Source of the DNA: Tubiluchus corallicola
Taxonomy: Eukaryota > Priapulida > Priapulimorpha > Priapulimorphida > Tubiluchidae
Length of the DNA stretch: 60,000 nucleotides
Direction: 5' to 3'
Assembly (NCBI GenBank): GCA_030141605.1
Contig: JAQGDQ010000062.1
Span: 193,501 to 253,500, forward strand
The position numbers were made by a program, and so were the translations under genes. Positions 1 through 11,178 of this stretch are shown here, piece by piece; the stretch's first letter is position 1; every line of letters begins with the position of its first letter. The notes below the pieces were generated by a model, which saw only the letters and a list, made by a program, of their open reading frames with translations, ran no database searches and was not told the origin of the DNA.

Positions 1-1689
1 AAAAATAACATTTGAGTACTTATGTATAGTTACGCTTGTAATTGCTTGTAATTATCTCAGCATAGTAAAAGGGTTAAGCACTCGAAATGAGTCCTAACGA
101 ATGACGTAGGTTATTTTAATGGTTTTGATTTTTTATTTCCAAAAATTTGTTAATTTTGAATTCTATGCTTGGTATACATTTGCAGCTCTCTTACTTTTAT
201 AGATCTAATTATGACATGAATTATAATAATTCATTTTATAGAACTAACATGAATAAAAAACGCGATTGGCGGTCACGTACTATATACTCATTGTACAGCA
301 CATGCTGCACATTTATAACATATTTAATTATTTTGCTTTTCTACATTACTGCTTTCTTGGCGTAGCTTATGTTAAATAAACTTCATAACTTACGCAGTTT
401 CACAGTCATGTGTGTGCGCGCGTGTTGTCATAAAGCATGAAAATATTTTGAATCATGAACAGGATATTTGCTATCATAATAACAAGACGTTTGAGCAAAT
501 GTAAAAAAAAATTGCATCTCCGCCCTCTATAACCAACATTCGGCTTTAATAATCACATTAAAAACCTGATTTAGCAACGGGGAACACCGTGAGATCGTTC
601 AGAAAAGTCAGTCAATCGTAAGTTTAAATTCTTAACACTTTAAGTAGTTCTTAGTCACTAAGAACGTCTGAGAAAAGGGTTTCAACGACGCAATATCAGC
701 GCCGGCCTCCCCGTGACGGCAACTAGAGCGATTGCAAAACTTCTATTGAAATTTTCTTCTGTATAGAAAATTGTTTTGCTGTTGATGATAAGTCTTTATT
801 AGCCTCTTTTTGCAGGCAAAAATTTCTGCACAACCATTTTAGGTAGACACTAGAGTGAATTCTACAATATTACATGATACGCACTCTAATTAGCTTTTTT
901 AATTCGTGCGTATAACATTATTTACAGTGATGTTAAATAAGGAGAATTAAAATCAGTGCTAAAATCAAGCTTATTAATGAAGCAAGTTTCAAAAGAGAAA
1001 ACAAGAAGTATAGGAAAGATAGTGGCTACAAGTTTATAATTATTTGAGTGTTTGTCTTCTTAATCTAGGTTTCTTAATGTCGAGAAATCGTTTTTAAGAA
1101 AACGGACGCAAACTCTCACCCACCTACGTAAAACTAAATAGAAATAAAGATAGAAAAGAAGCTGCTATGGCGGCCTTTTACCAGTGTTATTCTTCACTTT
1201 GAGGTTGCTGCAGGTTGCTAAAACTACAAATGCGCTGAATGCAAGAAATGAATTTCAAATTAAAAAAATGAAAATTCACGGAATTCACCAACCCACCCAG
1301 TCAACACACGAGACCACCCCCATGCTTTATGTGGAATAGATTTTCGTAAATGGGCTAATAACAGCTGTGGTGGGTGACATGTTTAAGCTTCAAATGTCAC
1401 AGGGACAGCATGTAAGGACGCAGAATATTTGGAGACTATTTGAATAACGAACAACAGACAACTCGTGTGCCTTTCTGCGGTGGCGTAACTACAGTCAAAT
1501 GTGTGTTTAGGAGCTCCTCCTGCTTATTGAAACCACGACAGTGTTTTGAGCTATCGCTCCCTCCCCAGGGCATCCGGTACAGAACCCACCTGTTGCTTCA
1601 TTTGGTGCATTTTGTTTTTTGTTTAGAGATTTTCAAATGATTTGTTTCTGTGCTCTAAATGAAAAAATGTACACGTGCCATTCGTGAAG
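1..1689. other. Gene-free AT-rich stretch
   Basis: I see no exon-like reading frame with plausible splice sites and no tandem repeat. Short frames at 147-365 and 1440-1640 lack any family resemblance and have non-coding composition. Confidence 0.5.
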
Positions 1690-2200
1690 CATATTTAAGT
1701 TAAAGGACTAGCCACGTAGCATAGACAAAGACATATAACATGGACAGTCTGTTGGAAAACACACTGTGCGAATGTGGTGATGTAAAAACTGAACTGCATG
1801 TTTTAACCACCTGCCTAAAAACCGAAAATTTTAGAAATGAGTTCACAAATGAGTTTAGAAATGCGTTTAACTAAAAAAATTAGAGTAAATTTTTCTAATA
1901 CTGTTGATGTATTTGAGAATGAACAAACGTTAAAAATTTGTTATGTTGTATTGCAGTTACTTACGGTATGAGTAATGTTGTTTTGAGTCTAGCCACTGTC
2001 TTTCGTCAAGCAAAAATTAATCATTCATAAAGTTTCTACCAATACATGATTAGAGATCATTTGCAGACGTGTTATCTATAGTATTATATGTTTTACGACA
2101 GCAATACATGGCATAGAATTGGTGTACTTATCCATATAACACATTGCATTTATTTAATCTTTGTTATTGTCGCTGTGTCATCCTGGTATCGTCTATAACA
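1690..2200 (+). mobile_element. 3' remnant of a LINE-type retroelement
   Basis: From about 1740 a short frame reads with two Cys and a His-x-x-x-x-x-x-C spacing (LCECGDVKTELHVLTTC), the form of the C-terminal zinc knuckle found after the reverse transcriptase of many non-LTR elements. The 3' part (about 1990-2190) recurs in the same orientation at about 52,715-52,880, showing it is interspersed repeat. The body of the element is missing. Family assignment is inference from the knuckle and the repeat. Confidence 0.45.
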
Positions 2201-2273
2201 ATTAACAAGAGGTGGGATTAGTGTATACATACTGGTAACTTCGCATGCTTAGACAACTAACTTGCGAATTTAC

Positions 2274-2536
2274 TCAGCATTCTGTCTTGTCTGGACGAAA
2301 AAAATCAACAGTCTGATTTGGATTTGGCTTATAAGTAGATAGAACATTGACTGGAATTGGCTGTACATTTAATTTTAATTGTTCTTCTTCATAATATGCA
2401 GCAGTGTTTTGAACAAGGGTAGATTTGCATGTTAAATCATCGTGCAATATGTTTAATTCATGATTTTCAGCAGCTCTTTCATCCAAGGGTCCATCCTCAG
2501 GTACATGCGGGGCTGCGCCACTACGTTTTTGTCTGC
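2274..2536 (-). CDS. Possible terminal exon of an unknown protein
   Basis: On the minus strand a good acceptor (ttcgttgcag) ends at 2537 and is followed by an open frame of about 87 codons closing with TGA at 2274-2276. The product is acidic and hydrophilic, with stretches such as PLDERAAENHELNILHDDL and NPNQTVDFFRPDKTEC, looking more like protein than chance translation. No family is recognised. No upstream exon was found; the MITE at 2556-2754 lies immediately upstream. A minus-strand AATAAA near 2150 lies inside a dispersed repeat. It could also be a transposon relic. Confidence 0.3.
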
Positions 2537-2555
2537 AACGAAATGCACGGCCTTA

Positions 2556-2754
2556 AGTGGCGTTTACGTAGCATCCGGATGAGGGTGCGTTTTGGGGGTG
2601 CCGAATATATAAAATCTGTCTATATTGTTTTCAATGTACCCATTTATGCAGCCAGCGTATGCATTATTCTTTTCCTACAGCTGTTTCTTATTGATTTTTC
2701 CGCAGGTGGAAAACGCATACGCATCCGTCAGCCGAATACTACATAAACGCCACT
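2556..2754. mobile_element. MITE, 199 bp, TTA target duplication
   Basis: The left end AGTGGCGTTTACGTAG and right end CTACATAAACGCCACT are near-perfect inverted repeats, and the similarity continues inward for about 40 bases. The element is bordered by TTA at 2553-2555 and 2755-2757. A 3-bp TTA/TAA duplication with such termini is typical of PIF/Harbinger-derived MITEs. It has no coding capacity. Confidence 0.7.
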
Positions 2755-2769
2755 TTAGAATGAGGAGCT

Positions 2770-2824
2770 AATAATAATGATGATGTTGATGATGATGATG
2801 ATGATGATGATGATAATAATAATC

Positions 2825-2881
<57 letters not shown>
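2770..2881. repeat. (ATG)n/(AAT)n microsatellite
   Basis: About 110 bases of GAT/ATG triplets switching to AAT triplets. The translated poly-Met/poly-Ile frame across it is an artefact. Confidence 0.95.
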
Positions 2882-2882
<1 letters not shown>

Positions 2883-3375
2883 CGCTTTATTTCTCAAACA
2901 CAAACCACATAACCCATAAGTACAGTCGACAAATCTTGAATCTAAGTAAACAACGCATACAGGAACACGTGTCTACCAATACTGGCTCTTTTTAAGCGTA
3001 GTTGATTAAAACAAATATTTGTAAAAACACAACTACACTGCATTGCAGTGCTGGTTGAATGGCATGCATTAATTCTTAGCAAAATTTATTCCCACCTCTT
3101 AATTTAGAATTGTGCAGAGCTGAAACTTTATGCACGTAGTTAATTAAAAAATTCTTAATTGTCACATCTCCACTTTTGTTTAAACATATGAACTGATCGA
3201 TATCACACATTGATGGGAATTCTGGGAAAATAAATGATATTTGGTTTAAGAATACAGTCCATTTTTAACAAAGTCCTTTATTGCATTGCATACGGAAATG
3301 AAATTCACCTTAATGACATGAGATAAAGATGATGAAAATGAGGAGGACGGGAGAAAAAAGTTATTGAAACTGACG
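2882..3375. other. No gene seen
   Basis: AT-rich sequence between a microsatellite and the Harbinger element. No exon, RNA gene or repeat structure was recognised. Confidence 0.5.
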
Positions 3376-3378
3376 TAA

Positions 3379-4085
3379 AAGCGCATTTTCACCAGCGTTT
3401 TTCACGCTGCGTTTAACGTGGCGTTTTTAACGCTCAGTAAAAATGAATATCGCTATCCAGTGTTTTCACTAGCTGCTGCCTCGCAGCGTTTATCGCTGCA
3501 TTTTAACGCTCAGTGAAAATAGACATCGCTGCGTGATAGCAAGCACTGCCTCGCTGGAAAACATGGCGTTTATTTCCATGAAGTTTTGTTGTTTGTCATC
3601 TAATTCTGGGTGAAAATTTCGTCGAGATGGCTGCAAAATGGTTGCCATACAAGCGACGATACAAAATGGGACGACAACCACCTCGTAACTGGATCGCAAG
3701 GCGTAATCGTAGTGATTTCTCGAAGGAGACAGTCAAAGAATTACGCACGGAGGATACCTCAGAGTTTGGTAAAATGTGTAGGATGAATCCAGACCTTTTC
3801 GAACAGCTATTCAGCAAAGTTGAGCCAAGAATATCAAGAAGTGAGCTTCGTTTAAAGTGAAGACACTAAAGTATTTGGCTGACGTTTCTTCATACAGAAC
3901 GCTATCTTACGAATATCGAGTTAGTACATCATACATTTGTACAAATACGCCAGTTGTGTGTGATGCTATTTGTGAAGCTCTCTCAGATTACGTTGTAGCG
4001 ATTGACGTTTTGACGAGTGTTTTTGCAGCGATTTTGCCAACAGCGATGAAAACGCAGCGTGAAAAACGCTGGCCGAAACGGGCTT
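3379..4085 (+). mobile_element. Truncated PIF/Harbinger transposon
   Basis: Terminal inverted repeats of about 36 bp (starting AAGCGCATTTTC on the left and AAGCCCGTTTCG on the reversed right end) share an identical core CCAGCGTTTTTCACGCTG. Both ends are bordered by TAA (3376-3378 and 4086-4088), the standard Harbinger target duplication. Inside, two direct copies of a motif with TTAACGCTCAGT lie near 3428 and 3506. The interior encodes only the N-terminal part of a HARBI1-like transposase, so the copy is an internally deleted, non-autonomous element. Confidence 0.85.
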
Positions 4086-4117
4086 TAACAGATCGAGGTT
4101 ATAGATATCTCCAGTAG
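3627..4117 (+). pseudogene. Broken HARBI1-like transposase fragment
   Basis: The frame from 3627 reads FGKMCRMNPDLFEQLFSKVE and the frame from 3857 continues with LKYLADVSSYRTLSYEYRVS, matching the N-terminal helical region of Harbinger transposases (PELFxxLLxxVEPxI ... ITLRYLAxGxSYRxLxYxFR). A stop and frame change near 3858 separates the halves. The DDE nuclease core is absent: the coding part runs directly into the right terminal repeat at about 4048. The protein cannot be functional. Related autonomous copies would have to supply transposase. Confidence 0.75.
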
Positions 4118-4470
4118 TGCATGGCATTAAATTCCTTACTTCAGATGATTGAGAGAGGCTGACAGGATCGAAATCCGTTTACGAATTGAAGCCAAGCCAC
4201 AATTCTTGATTTTAGAAGGTATATATAGCCTACGTGAAGGTGACGCTGTTAGTAAACATCCATCTCAGGTTGAGTTAAAAGACGAAGGCCGCCTGTCAGT
4301 GTCCCTGACATTTACAATTCAATAACGTGAACAGTTGAATACACAGAGCCAGTGTTACCAAACTGACTTAGCATACTTAAGAACAAAATACTTCTTTAGG
4401 TAATAAGTTACGTATTAGACAGGCAGAAGTGTTTACATTATTATATTTAATTATTACAATTTTACAGCAA
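4086..4470. other. Intergenic, 3' side of the GT8 gene
   Basis: This holds the presumed 3' UTR of the minus-strand GT8 gene. There is no canonical AATAAA just beyond the stop; an AT-rich stretch with AATTAAATATAA lies about 20-30 bases downstream of it. Confidence 0.4.
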
Positions 4471-5685
4471 CTATATATCATTACAGCTAAGTTTGCTCAA
4501 AGACAGCCCACACAAAAATGAGTCTATGGCATGTAAGCAACTGTTGGTATTTTCCTCTGGCTTTATTGGGTATTCTCCAGCAACTACTTGCTGACGAAAA
4601 TACCTCAGTTTCTTTATGACTGAATTCTTTGTTTCCCCCACGAGAAGGTTTTTATAAATGTCAAAAATGCCTGGAAATATCCACGCACACTCATATTGTT
4701 TCATTCCAGGTTTATGAAACAGATTTGCAGCTCCATGCAAGAGTCCGATTCCATGTTTGCCAGCTGCATCACAACCTCCTCCACCAAAAAACCCTGTTCC
4801 CCACCAGAAGTTCCAGTCACATGTTAAAAAGTACAACTTTCCAGGATAGTTATTGAAGAAGGCATTGCAAATATTTTGGTCTGGTAAACATAGTTTAGGT
4901 GGAGGTCGTGAACAATTGCTTTCAATTTTAAAAAGTCTAACAATTTCTGATTTCCAGTTAGATTTGCGGGTTTTTACCAGATCCAGCAGAACAACCCCTG
5001 CCTGTAAACCCATACTGCGCATGTACTCCTTATCTATAAATTTCAGTAAGGAGTAAGGTTCGTCATTAGATATTTTGTGTTCCCTTTCCCGATGATAAAG
5101 ATTTAAAATTTTCTCCGTGTGCTCACCCGCAAAATCAAATGTCATCCCCATCATCTGCTCTGGATTCATGTGGTCAAAGTGATGCCAAAGCTCATCCAAA
5201 GGTCGACCTACTATCACATCGATGTCAAGTTTTATTACCTTGTCTACTTGAGGCAGAACTTCAGCTAAGAACAACCATGGTGTATTACACAAACGTAACG
5301 CTTCCCCTCCCCAAATCCAATACGAGTAATTTTCATCAGGAGGAAACCAAGGTTGGTAGAAGGAAGCTTTAAACGTGTTAGTGATCTTAAAGGTATTAAT
5401 GATTTCCATGAGACTTTGTTCCAAATCCTTATTGTCCACTATAATGTGATAATGAATCAAACTGGTTGTGACTAGAAGTGAAGATTTCATCAGCGCTGTA
5501 AACTCAACTGGAATTCTAGATTGATTACCGCAGGCTGATAATGCCACATTGATTACTTGTTTATCTGTGGCTGTATCAGGTATGTCTGACAGCATATTCT
5601 CAAAAATAATGTTCAAAGTGCAAAAAACCGTCGCACAAATTAAGGGAAACCACAAAATGAGTTTATTATTACAATTGCGACTCAT
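4471..5685 (-). CDS. GT8 glycosyltransferase, glucoside xylosyltransferase-like
   Basis: Intact single-exon gene of 404 aa. Residues 9-29 are a hydrophobic segment after a short basic N-terminus, giving a type II Golgi/ER membrane protein with a lumenal catalytic domain. A GT8 fold is indicated by the metal-binding DxD in KLDIDVIVGRPLDELW (D154, D156), the WGGEALRL segment, LQAGVVLLDL (227-236), and the C-terminal GLLHGAANLFHKPG with the conserved His317. Potential N-glycosylation sites are at N54, N119 and N257. By resemblance it is closest to the GXYLT/XXYLT1 branch, which transfers xylose to O-linked glucose or xylose on EGF repeats such as those of Notch; donor and acceptor here are inference. 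Other GT8 branches such as LARGE are possible. No frameshift or missing motif was seen, and the lack of introns suggests an ancient retrocopy or intron loss. Confidence 0.85.
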   Translation of the reverse strand: MSRNCNNKLILWFPLICATVFCTLNIIFENMLSDIPDTATDKQVINVALSACGNQSRIPVEFTALMKSSLLVTTSLIHYHIIVDNKDLEQSLMEIINTFKITNTFKASFYQPWFPPDENYSYWIWGGEALRLCNTPWLFLAEVLPQVDKVIKLDIDVIVGRPLDELWHHFDHMNPEQMMGMTFDFAGEHTEKILNLYHREREHKISNDEPYSLLKFIDKEYMRSMGLQAGVVLLDLVKTRKSNWKSEIVRLFKIESNCSRPPPKLCLPDQNICNAFFNNYPGKLYFLTCDWNFWWGTGFFGGGGCDAAGKHGIGLLHGAANLFHKPGMKQYECAWIFPGIFDIYKNLLVGETKNSVIKKLRYFRQQVVAGEYPIKPEENTNSCLHAIDSFLCGLSLSKLSCNDI

Positions 5686-7131
5686 ATTTCAATCCAAAAA
5701 GCTTGAACGAATGTTCACAAATCAGTTCCGAGTCAGTATTTTCTTGTCTTGGGTGGGCAACATTTATCAGGTTATACGTAATAGAAGTCCAATTCTGTAA
5801 TAGGCGACAACGATTTTTGTATGACTAGCTTTCACTCAAACGATTACCAACGTTTGTTCACAATATCTACGTTGTTTTGCACACATTTGACAAGACAATT
5901 TGACGCACTTTATTCTCGTTGAAATATTACTGCTTTCTTAAGTATCTTTAATTTTCTTCGCAGCTGTATTGATCACTCAAAAAAAATTTCAATAAAAACC
6001 TTTCATTTCACGTATATAAACAAAAAAGTCCATACGTACATATATTGTAAATTACAAGAAAGGAAATGATAAAATTTTGCTTAGCTGTTCCTGCTCAAAG
6101 TTTGTTCTAATTATATGAGTGTAAGTCAATCTTTGGCGACTTGAAACAAAAAAAAATGTAGGTTATTAGTGTTAGCCGTAAGCAACGACACACAAACTGC
6201 TAAGATGCTGTGACCCCCAAACAACTGTCATGCATTGTGCAAGCTAATGTTTCTTAAACGCGTTAGACCTTCGACCCGCAGGACCTTTTAAAGAATTAAG
6301 CCTCAATTTGTCAAGCCAGTTCTGGTGCAAAACGTGTCTGTTATGTATGATGTTAGTTTGCAAATGCGATCCCAGTACAGAATAGAACAAATTAGTGCTT
6401 ATTTTTCAATAATCCAACATGGAATGATCCTTGGTGTTGCATGTCCTCGGAACTGACTCGGAGCATACTATACACTGGACCCAATAATTATAAAGAATAA
6501 CAAAACTTTGATGGGAATTTCTAATGTCATACAGGATCTTTTAATTGCTGTCAAAACCACAATAACACAAAAATGTGTTGCAAAAGTAGAATTACAACCA
6601 ATGTTAAAGAAGAGTTTTTTAAGACGAGTCCAAGACAAATCTCTAGTATGGTTATTCCAAATCGAGTCTCTGTAAATCTAAAATACGAGTCCAGGTCAAT
6701 TCTGACTCGCTCACACACGAGTTCGAATCGAGGTTCAAGAATTCATATTTTTCAAGCGCGAGTTTTGAGTTTGAGCTTGAGTTTGCTATATATGCTTTAC
6801 CTACGTTAAAGTTGCGAGCTGAGTTGACATAATGTATTGTCAACAATAGTTAAAGTATAAAAAATCCAATGTCGCAATTAATAATGTACTATTAAAATGG
6901 CGTAGTGAAATACGACAACGTGGACAATGTCTAATGTACAACTTGGATCGGTCATGTGAAATTAAGAGATGCTATCTTGACTATATTAAATCTGTCAATT
7001 CAATGCTATTCTTCTTTAAAATTGTGTCGGCTATAAGAGTACTGCTCAATCTGTATGACAAATAATATGTTAGCTAATTGCTTAAAATGAGAAGTTTGTA
7101 CAAACTATGTTAGCTGTTAGTGTAAATGTTA
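5686..7131. other. Intergenic, upstream of the GT8 gene
   Basis: No exon recognised. A stretch near 6640-6790 carries scattered cgagtc/ttcgaatcgag words, also seen in the fold-back at 8210-8350, and is probably old repeat. Confidence 0.4.
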
Positions 7132-7327
7132 TGGCGTGTTCACACGTAGAGTTTTCTCTCTAAACTTGTTGCGCAACTTCTCTCTGAGAGAAAAATTGCA
7201 ACGTGTGAACAAGTTGGCAACTTCTCTCGCAACTTGTCGTACGTGTGAACGGCTTGGCAACTTCTTAACGTGCAACTTTACCCTCAGTGAGAAGTTGCGA
7301 GAGAAGTCTCTACGTCTGAACGCGCCA
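7132..7327. mobile_element. MITE, 196 bp, TTA target duplication
   Basis: Ends TGGCGTGTTCACACGTAGAG and (reversed) TGGCGCGTTCAGACGTAGAG form inverted repeats that extend through an AACTTCTCTC-rich interior, so the whole unit can fold back. Flanks are TTA at 7129-7131 and 7328-7330. The right terminus recurs near 24,745-24,765, so this is a family. It is non-coding and Harbinger-type by its target duplication. Confidence 0.75.
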
Positions 7328-7330
7328 TTA

Positions 7331-8209
7331 GGGAAGTTCTTCGAGGAGTTTTAAATCTGCCATACCATTTGCATTGCAGAGTAAGCCAATTGCAATCGCC
7401 GAAACTAAACCAGCCGACTTTCTTTTGCCTCTTATTCTAAAGTTGAATAATACTGTAAACAAACATGACGATTTCGTTTTAAAAGCGCTGTTGCTTCTTA
7501 ACAAATGTATTTCTAATATGACAATTTGTCAGAACTATGACATTAAATAACGGAAGTTTTTAGGCTATACTACTGTGGATCGTATGCCTGGTTTTAATTG
7601 TAGCGAAATAAAATACATGTTGCACAACCTTTTAAATGTTTAACCTGTTTATGCTGTACGTTTGTTATTAAGATTTCAACAACTAACAGTTGACAAAGTT
7701 TTTCACTTCTTTAAGGGTTATATGGTCCCACTACTCAACAATTTTTGCGTTTAGTTACTTTGCTCTATACAGCCCCGTCATACACTTCCTCTTTAAGGAA
7801 ATTTCAGATACCGTAGTCCAGAATCCGGTAAATAAGTTCCATTTTTCTTAGCATCAAAGTTTCATCAGCGCTTTTTTTTCTGTGGCGAAGACTAAGATGT
7901 AAGTCGGTTGATTTCTTTATTGTTTTGCTGCCATGTATTAAGTGTTTTATACGTCAACGTGGCTGTTTTTATTTGATGATTATGGCTAACATTATACCGG
8001 CATTTATTTTTTAAAATGCAAAAGTTTTTTTAGCTATAAGTTATAAACCACTGAAACTAAAAACTACAAGCAGTCAACTTTCATAGCCAAAACGTAGTGT
8101 ACTGTAATGTTATGCTGTAAAATTTCAACCTAGCAGGATTTTTGCTTCTAATGTTACTGCTGTCTAAACTTCGGTATACATGTATACATATCATCAGAAA
8201 GGCTATACC
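7331..8209. other. No gene seen
   Basis: AT-rich sequence without exon-like frames, tandem repeats or paired inverted repeats that I could recognise. Confidence 0.45.
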
Positions 8210-8350
8210 AGAAAAAAAAGAAACGCTTGCAACTCGACTAGGACTTGACCTGGACTCGAAGTTTCAAATATACTCGTATATGTAATGGTATATATATAAT
8301 TTTAAAAATTCGAGTACAGGTCGGTCCCAGTCGAGTTGCAAGCTTTTCTG
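8210..8350. repeat. Fold-back inverted repeat
   Basis: The left arm from 8226 (CTTGCAACTCGACTAGGACT) pairs with the right arm ending near 8342 (reversed CTTGCAACTCGACTGGGACC), about 35 bp each, around an AT-rich loop. No clear target duplication. Probably a small decayed DNA transposon. Confidence 0.6.
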
Positions 8351-8472
8351 TTTTTTGTGTAAGAGTTCGAGCTGAACCTCACGAGTCAGCAAAAAGACGA
8401 TTCGAATCAGATGGGAGTATTCAGCACTGCGCATAACATCGTGACGATAAGAACTTGCGGCTGTGTCGTCGC

Positions 8473-8560
8473 CCAATTCAATTCAATTCAACAATATTTT
8501 ATTTAGCTGATCCAAATTAATATTCTTTAATTTCTTGTAAAATTATTGAATTGAATTGAC
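8473..8560. repeat. (CAATT)n-ended inverted repeat
   Basis: CAATTCAATTCAATTCAA on the left and TTGAATTGAATTG on the right border about 60 AT-rich bases. It may be a hairpin-forming repeat end. Confidence 0.5.
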
Positions 8561-9839
8561 TTGAGGAACGACAAAACTTGTCACAGACAGCCGCATGATT
8601 CTACTAACAACGGAAACATACGGTAGAACGAGTATAGAACGCAGAGTGGAAATATTCAGTCTAATACTATGTTTAAAATATTAAAAATAAACATTTTGCC
8701 AACAAATAATTTTGGACTTGTACTATCTAATTTTGGACTTTAATTTATACTATCTTGACTAAATCTGAGTTAGACTGTGCAAAACACAACGCACAATGCA
8801 CTGCAAACACATTTTTACAAGGAGAATCGATCGCATTCACGTAATGCCCACGTTCACAATCTAGCAGACCATGTAGCCAATTCCACTGCATGATAGATGG
8901 AATATAAAAAAACCTTTGTTAGTTTTTATTTTTGTGGCACCTCGTATATCAATCTACGAAGCTAGGAAATGCTAATAGATAATATTTCTTTGGTAAGCAC
9001 GTTTTAGCTTGGTGAATGGTCCTCCGAATCCTTGGCTGGTTTTCTATTTTATAGTTATGCCGATATGTGACTCAATCTTATTTGTTGTTCTCCAGGAAAG
9101 TTTCCAACGTTAACTGAAAAACTGTAAATTAGTTAGCGTTTAGTGTCACGATCTGCAGTTTGTTTTCTCTGTAAATAAATTTTAAGTAAAACAATTAACA
9201 CATATTGAAATATCCTGGTAATTATTACAACATTAGAGGTGATGAAAGTTACAAGTGGTAACTTAACTTCACATTATGGGTTAATACATCATTATTTTAA
9301 CGTCATTTAGTCCCAGCCTTAACTTTGTGACTTAACATAGCCTAACTAGTATAACAAATTGTGCGTATATGCGGGAAAATAGGCATGTCCAATTATGCAT
9401 CATCATAATTTTTCAGGAATTATCTTACAAGAACATCTTTTACACTTATAACAAGTTTAGATCATTTAACGCTATCTAATTATAATTAAGATAATAGCTA
9501 ATTATAACTAAAACAAGTTACGACGATTTCCATACGTAAAATTAACTGAAATAGATAATGCTAAATTGCTTTAGTTCTGCACATACTATAGCCTACAATT
9601 ATAAATTTGTACTGTACAACAATAAAATAGAAACTACTTTTAAGAGTGGTAGTATTTGACTTTTCCCGGTACGTTGACTGTAATCATGTTTCGTTCAGCA
9701 CGATGGCAAAAGCCAAAGTAGTAGCAGATCTACGTATTTTTTACAATTCCATCCTCGACTTGTGTAGGCGAAATTATGTGATACATTCTTAAATAGTTGT
9801 TGAATAAATCAACAATGGTGAGGATGACAATGATGTGGG
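8561..9839. other. No gene seen
   Basis: AT-rich intergenic DNA; no coding exon, RNA gene or structured repeat recognised. Confidence 0.45.
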
Positions 9840-10080
9840 CAACAAAAACAACAAAAAGAAACTAACATACAACAAGAATAACAACAACAGCAGCACAACA
9901 GCAGCAACAACAACGACGACGACATCGACAATAACAACTACAACAATAACAACGTAAAAACAACAACAACAATAACAACAGCAACAGCAGCAAAACGACA
10001 AAAGTAACAATGATGAAAGCAATGATGATGATGATGATGATGATGATGACGACAATGATGATTACGGTGGTGGTGGTGAT
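9840..10080. repeat. Compound triplet microsatellite (ACA/GAC/GAT)
   Basis: Imperfect runs of CAA/ACA, GAC and GAT triplets follow one another for about 240 bases. The long poly-Ser, poly-Cys and poly-Ile frames on the minus strand come from this repeat and are not genes. Confidence 0.9.
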
Positions 10081-10224
10081 TGCAACAAAAGAGCGAGCAA
10101 GAAACAGACAACAACAACAGTGACAAATAACAAACAACAGACAAACAAAGAAACGAGGAAAAAGGCCAAATATAAACAAAAGCAAATAAATTTAGTTAGC
10201 CTCAATAAATTTCTCAAGTAGACA

Positions 10225-10500
10225 TTCATGTATTTTCGTAGTACTAAACTTTCTCTGTATCGAATTTTCCTAGTACCAAACTTTTCCATTATTAAATTTT
10301 TCTAGTACCAAACTTGTTCCGTGCCATTTTTACTTATACGAAAAATGCTTAACAAAACTTCACTAGTACTGTTTTTACCAGTACCAGATTTTCTCAGTAC
10401 CAAAATTTCCCTGTACCAAAAATTCCTAGTAGCAAATTTTCTCAACCTAAATTTCCTCGTAACCAAAATTCCTAGTAGCAAATTTACATGTACGAAACTT
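10225..10500. repeat. Degenerate ~18-20 bp tandem repeat
   Basis: Variants of CTAGTACCAAA followed by TTTTCC or ATTTCC recur roughly every 18-20 bases about a dozen times. Copies are diverged in length and sequence, unlike the homogeneous array at 20,023. Confidence 0.7.
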
Positions 10501-10896
10501 ACCGCGCACTATGCTACTGACGTTTGAAGTAAGAAGTTTGGGCCATTTGTTATACACGTGATTTAGTTTCTCAATGGCTACTGTTCTGATAAAAACAAGC
10601 AAACTTTCTTTTTAATAAGCGAAATTATTTTGTTAATTTAATTACTATTGATTTGTCTTTAGATTTGTCACAAATTTGACAGCAGTATGGCGCACAAATA
10701 TCTTTGAATCAAGTATCAGCGATTTTTGTGGCTGTTTCGGTTGTCTTTTTAATTACTTTTAACCTGACTGAGCAAATTTTTGTTAACATCTATCTATCAT
10801 GATGCATAGTACAGTCTCTGTATTCATTATAGACAATTGCTAGAAACAGTGATTTATACAAATAAAATTGTTTATACGATAACATACCTTCAATTG

Positions 10897-10902
10897 TTTA
10901 TT
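10897..10902 (-). terminator. Candidate poly(A) signal of MTAP
   Basis: AATAAA on the minus strand about 280 bases beyond the MTAP stop codon; it is the first canonical hexamer I find there. Confidence 0.4.
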
Positions 10903-11178
10903 TAATGTAAATCGTTGTATATACATATTAGATACCACCGAGTCGCACCTCGCGCACGGTATGCATTCAATATCAGCACGGAGCGTTTACAATAGAAAGC
11001 GATTTTCTATCGATCACTGTGTTTTTTTTTGTCTTCGAAACCGTTTTTTCCTACCTATACACACAGACGACACTAAAATAGTCTAACAAAATACATATAC
11101 ATATTTGCTTAAATAGCTGGAGTTTTGAAACATCCTTTGCAAACGAAATGTGCATCCTAGTTTTCCATTTCTAACTCT

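Noticed and set aside
4629-5372. Plus-strand frames opposite the GT8 gene
   Set aside because: Antisense shadows of the intact 404-aa reading frame.
9789-10289. Long poly-Ser, poly-Cys and poly-Ile frames on the minus strand
   Set aside because: They translate a triplet microsatellite and have no other protein character.
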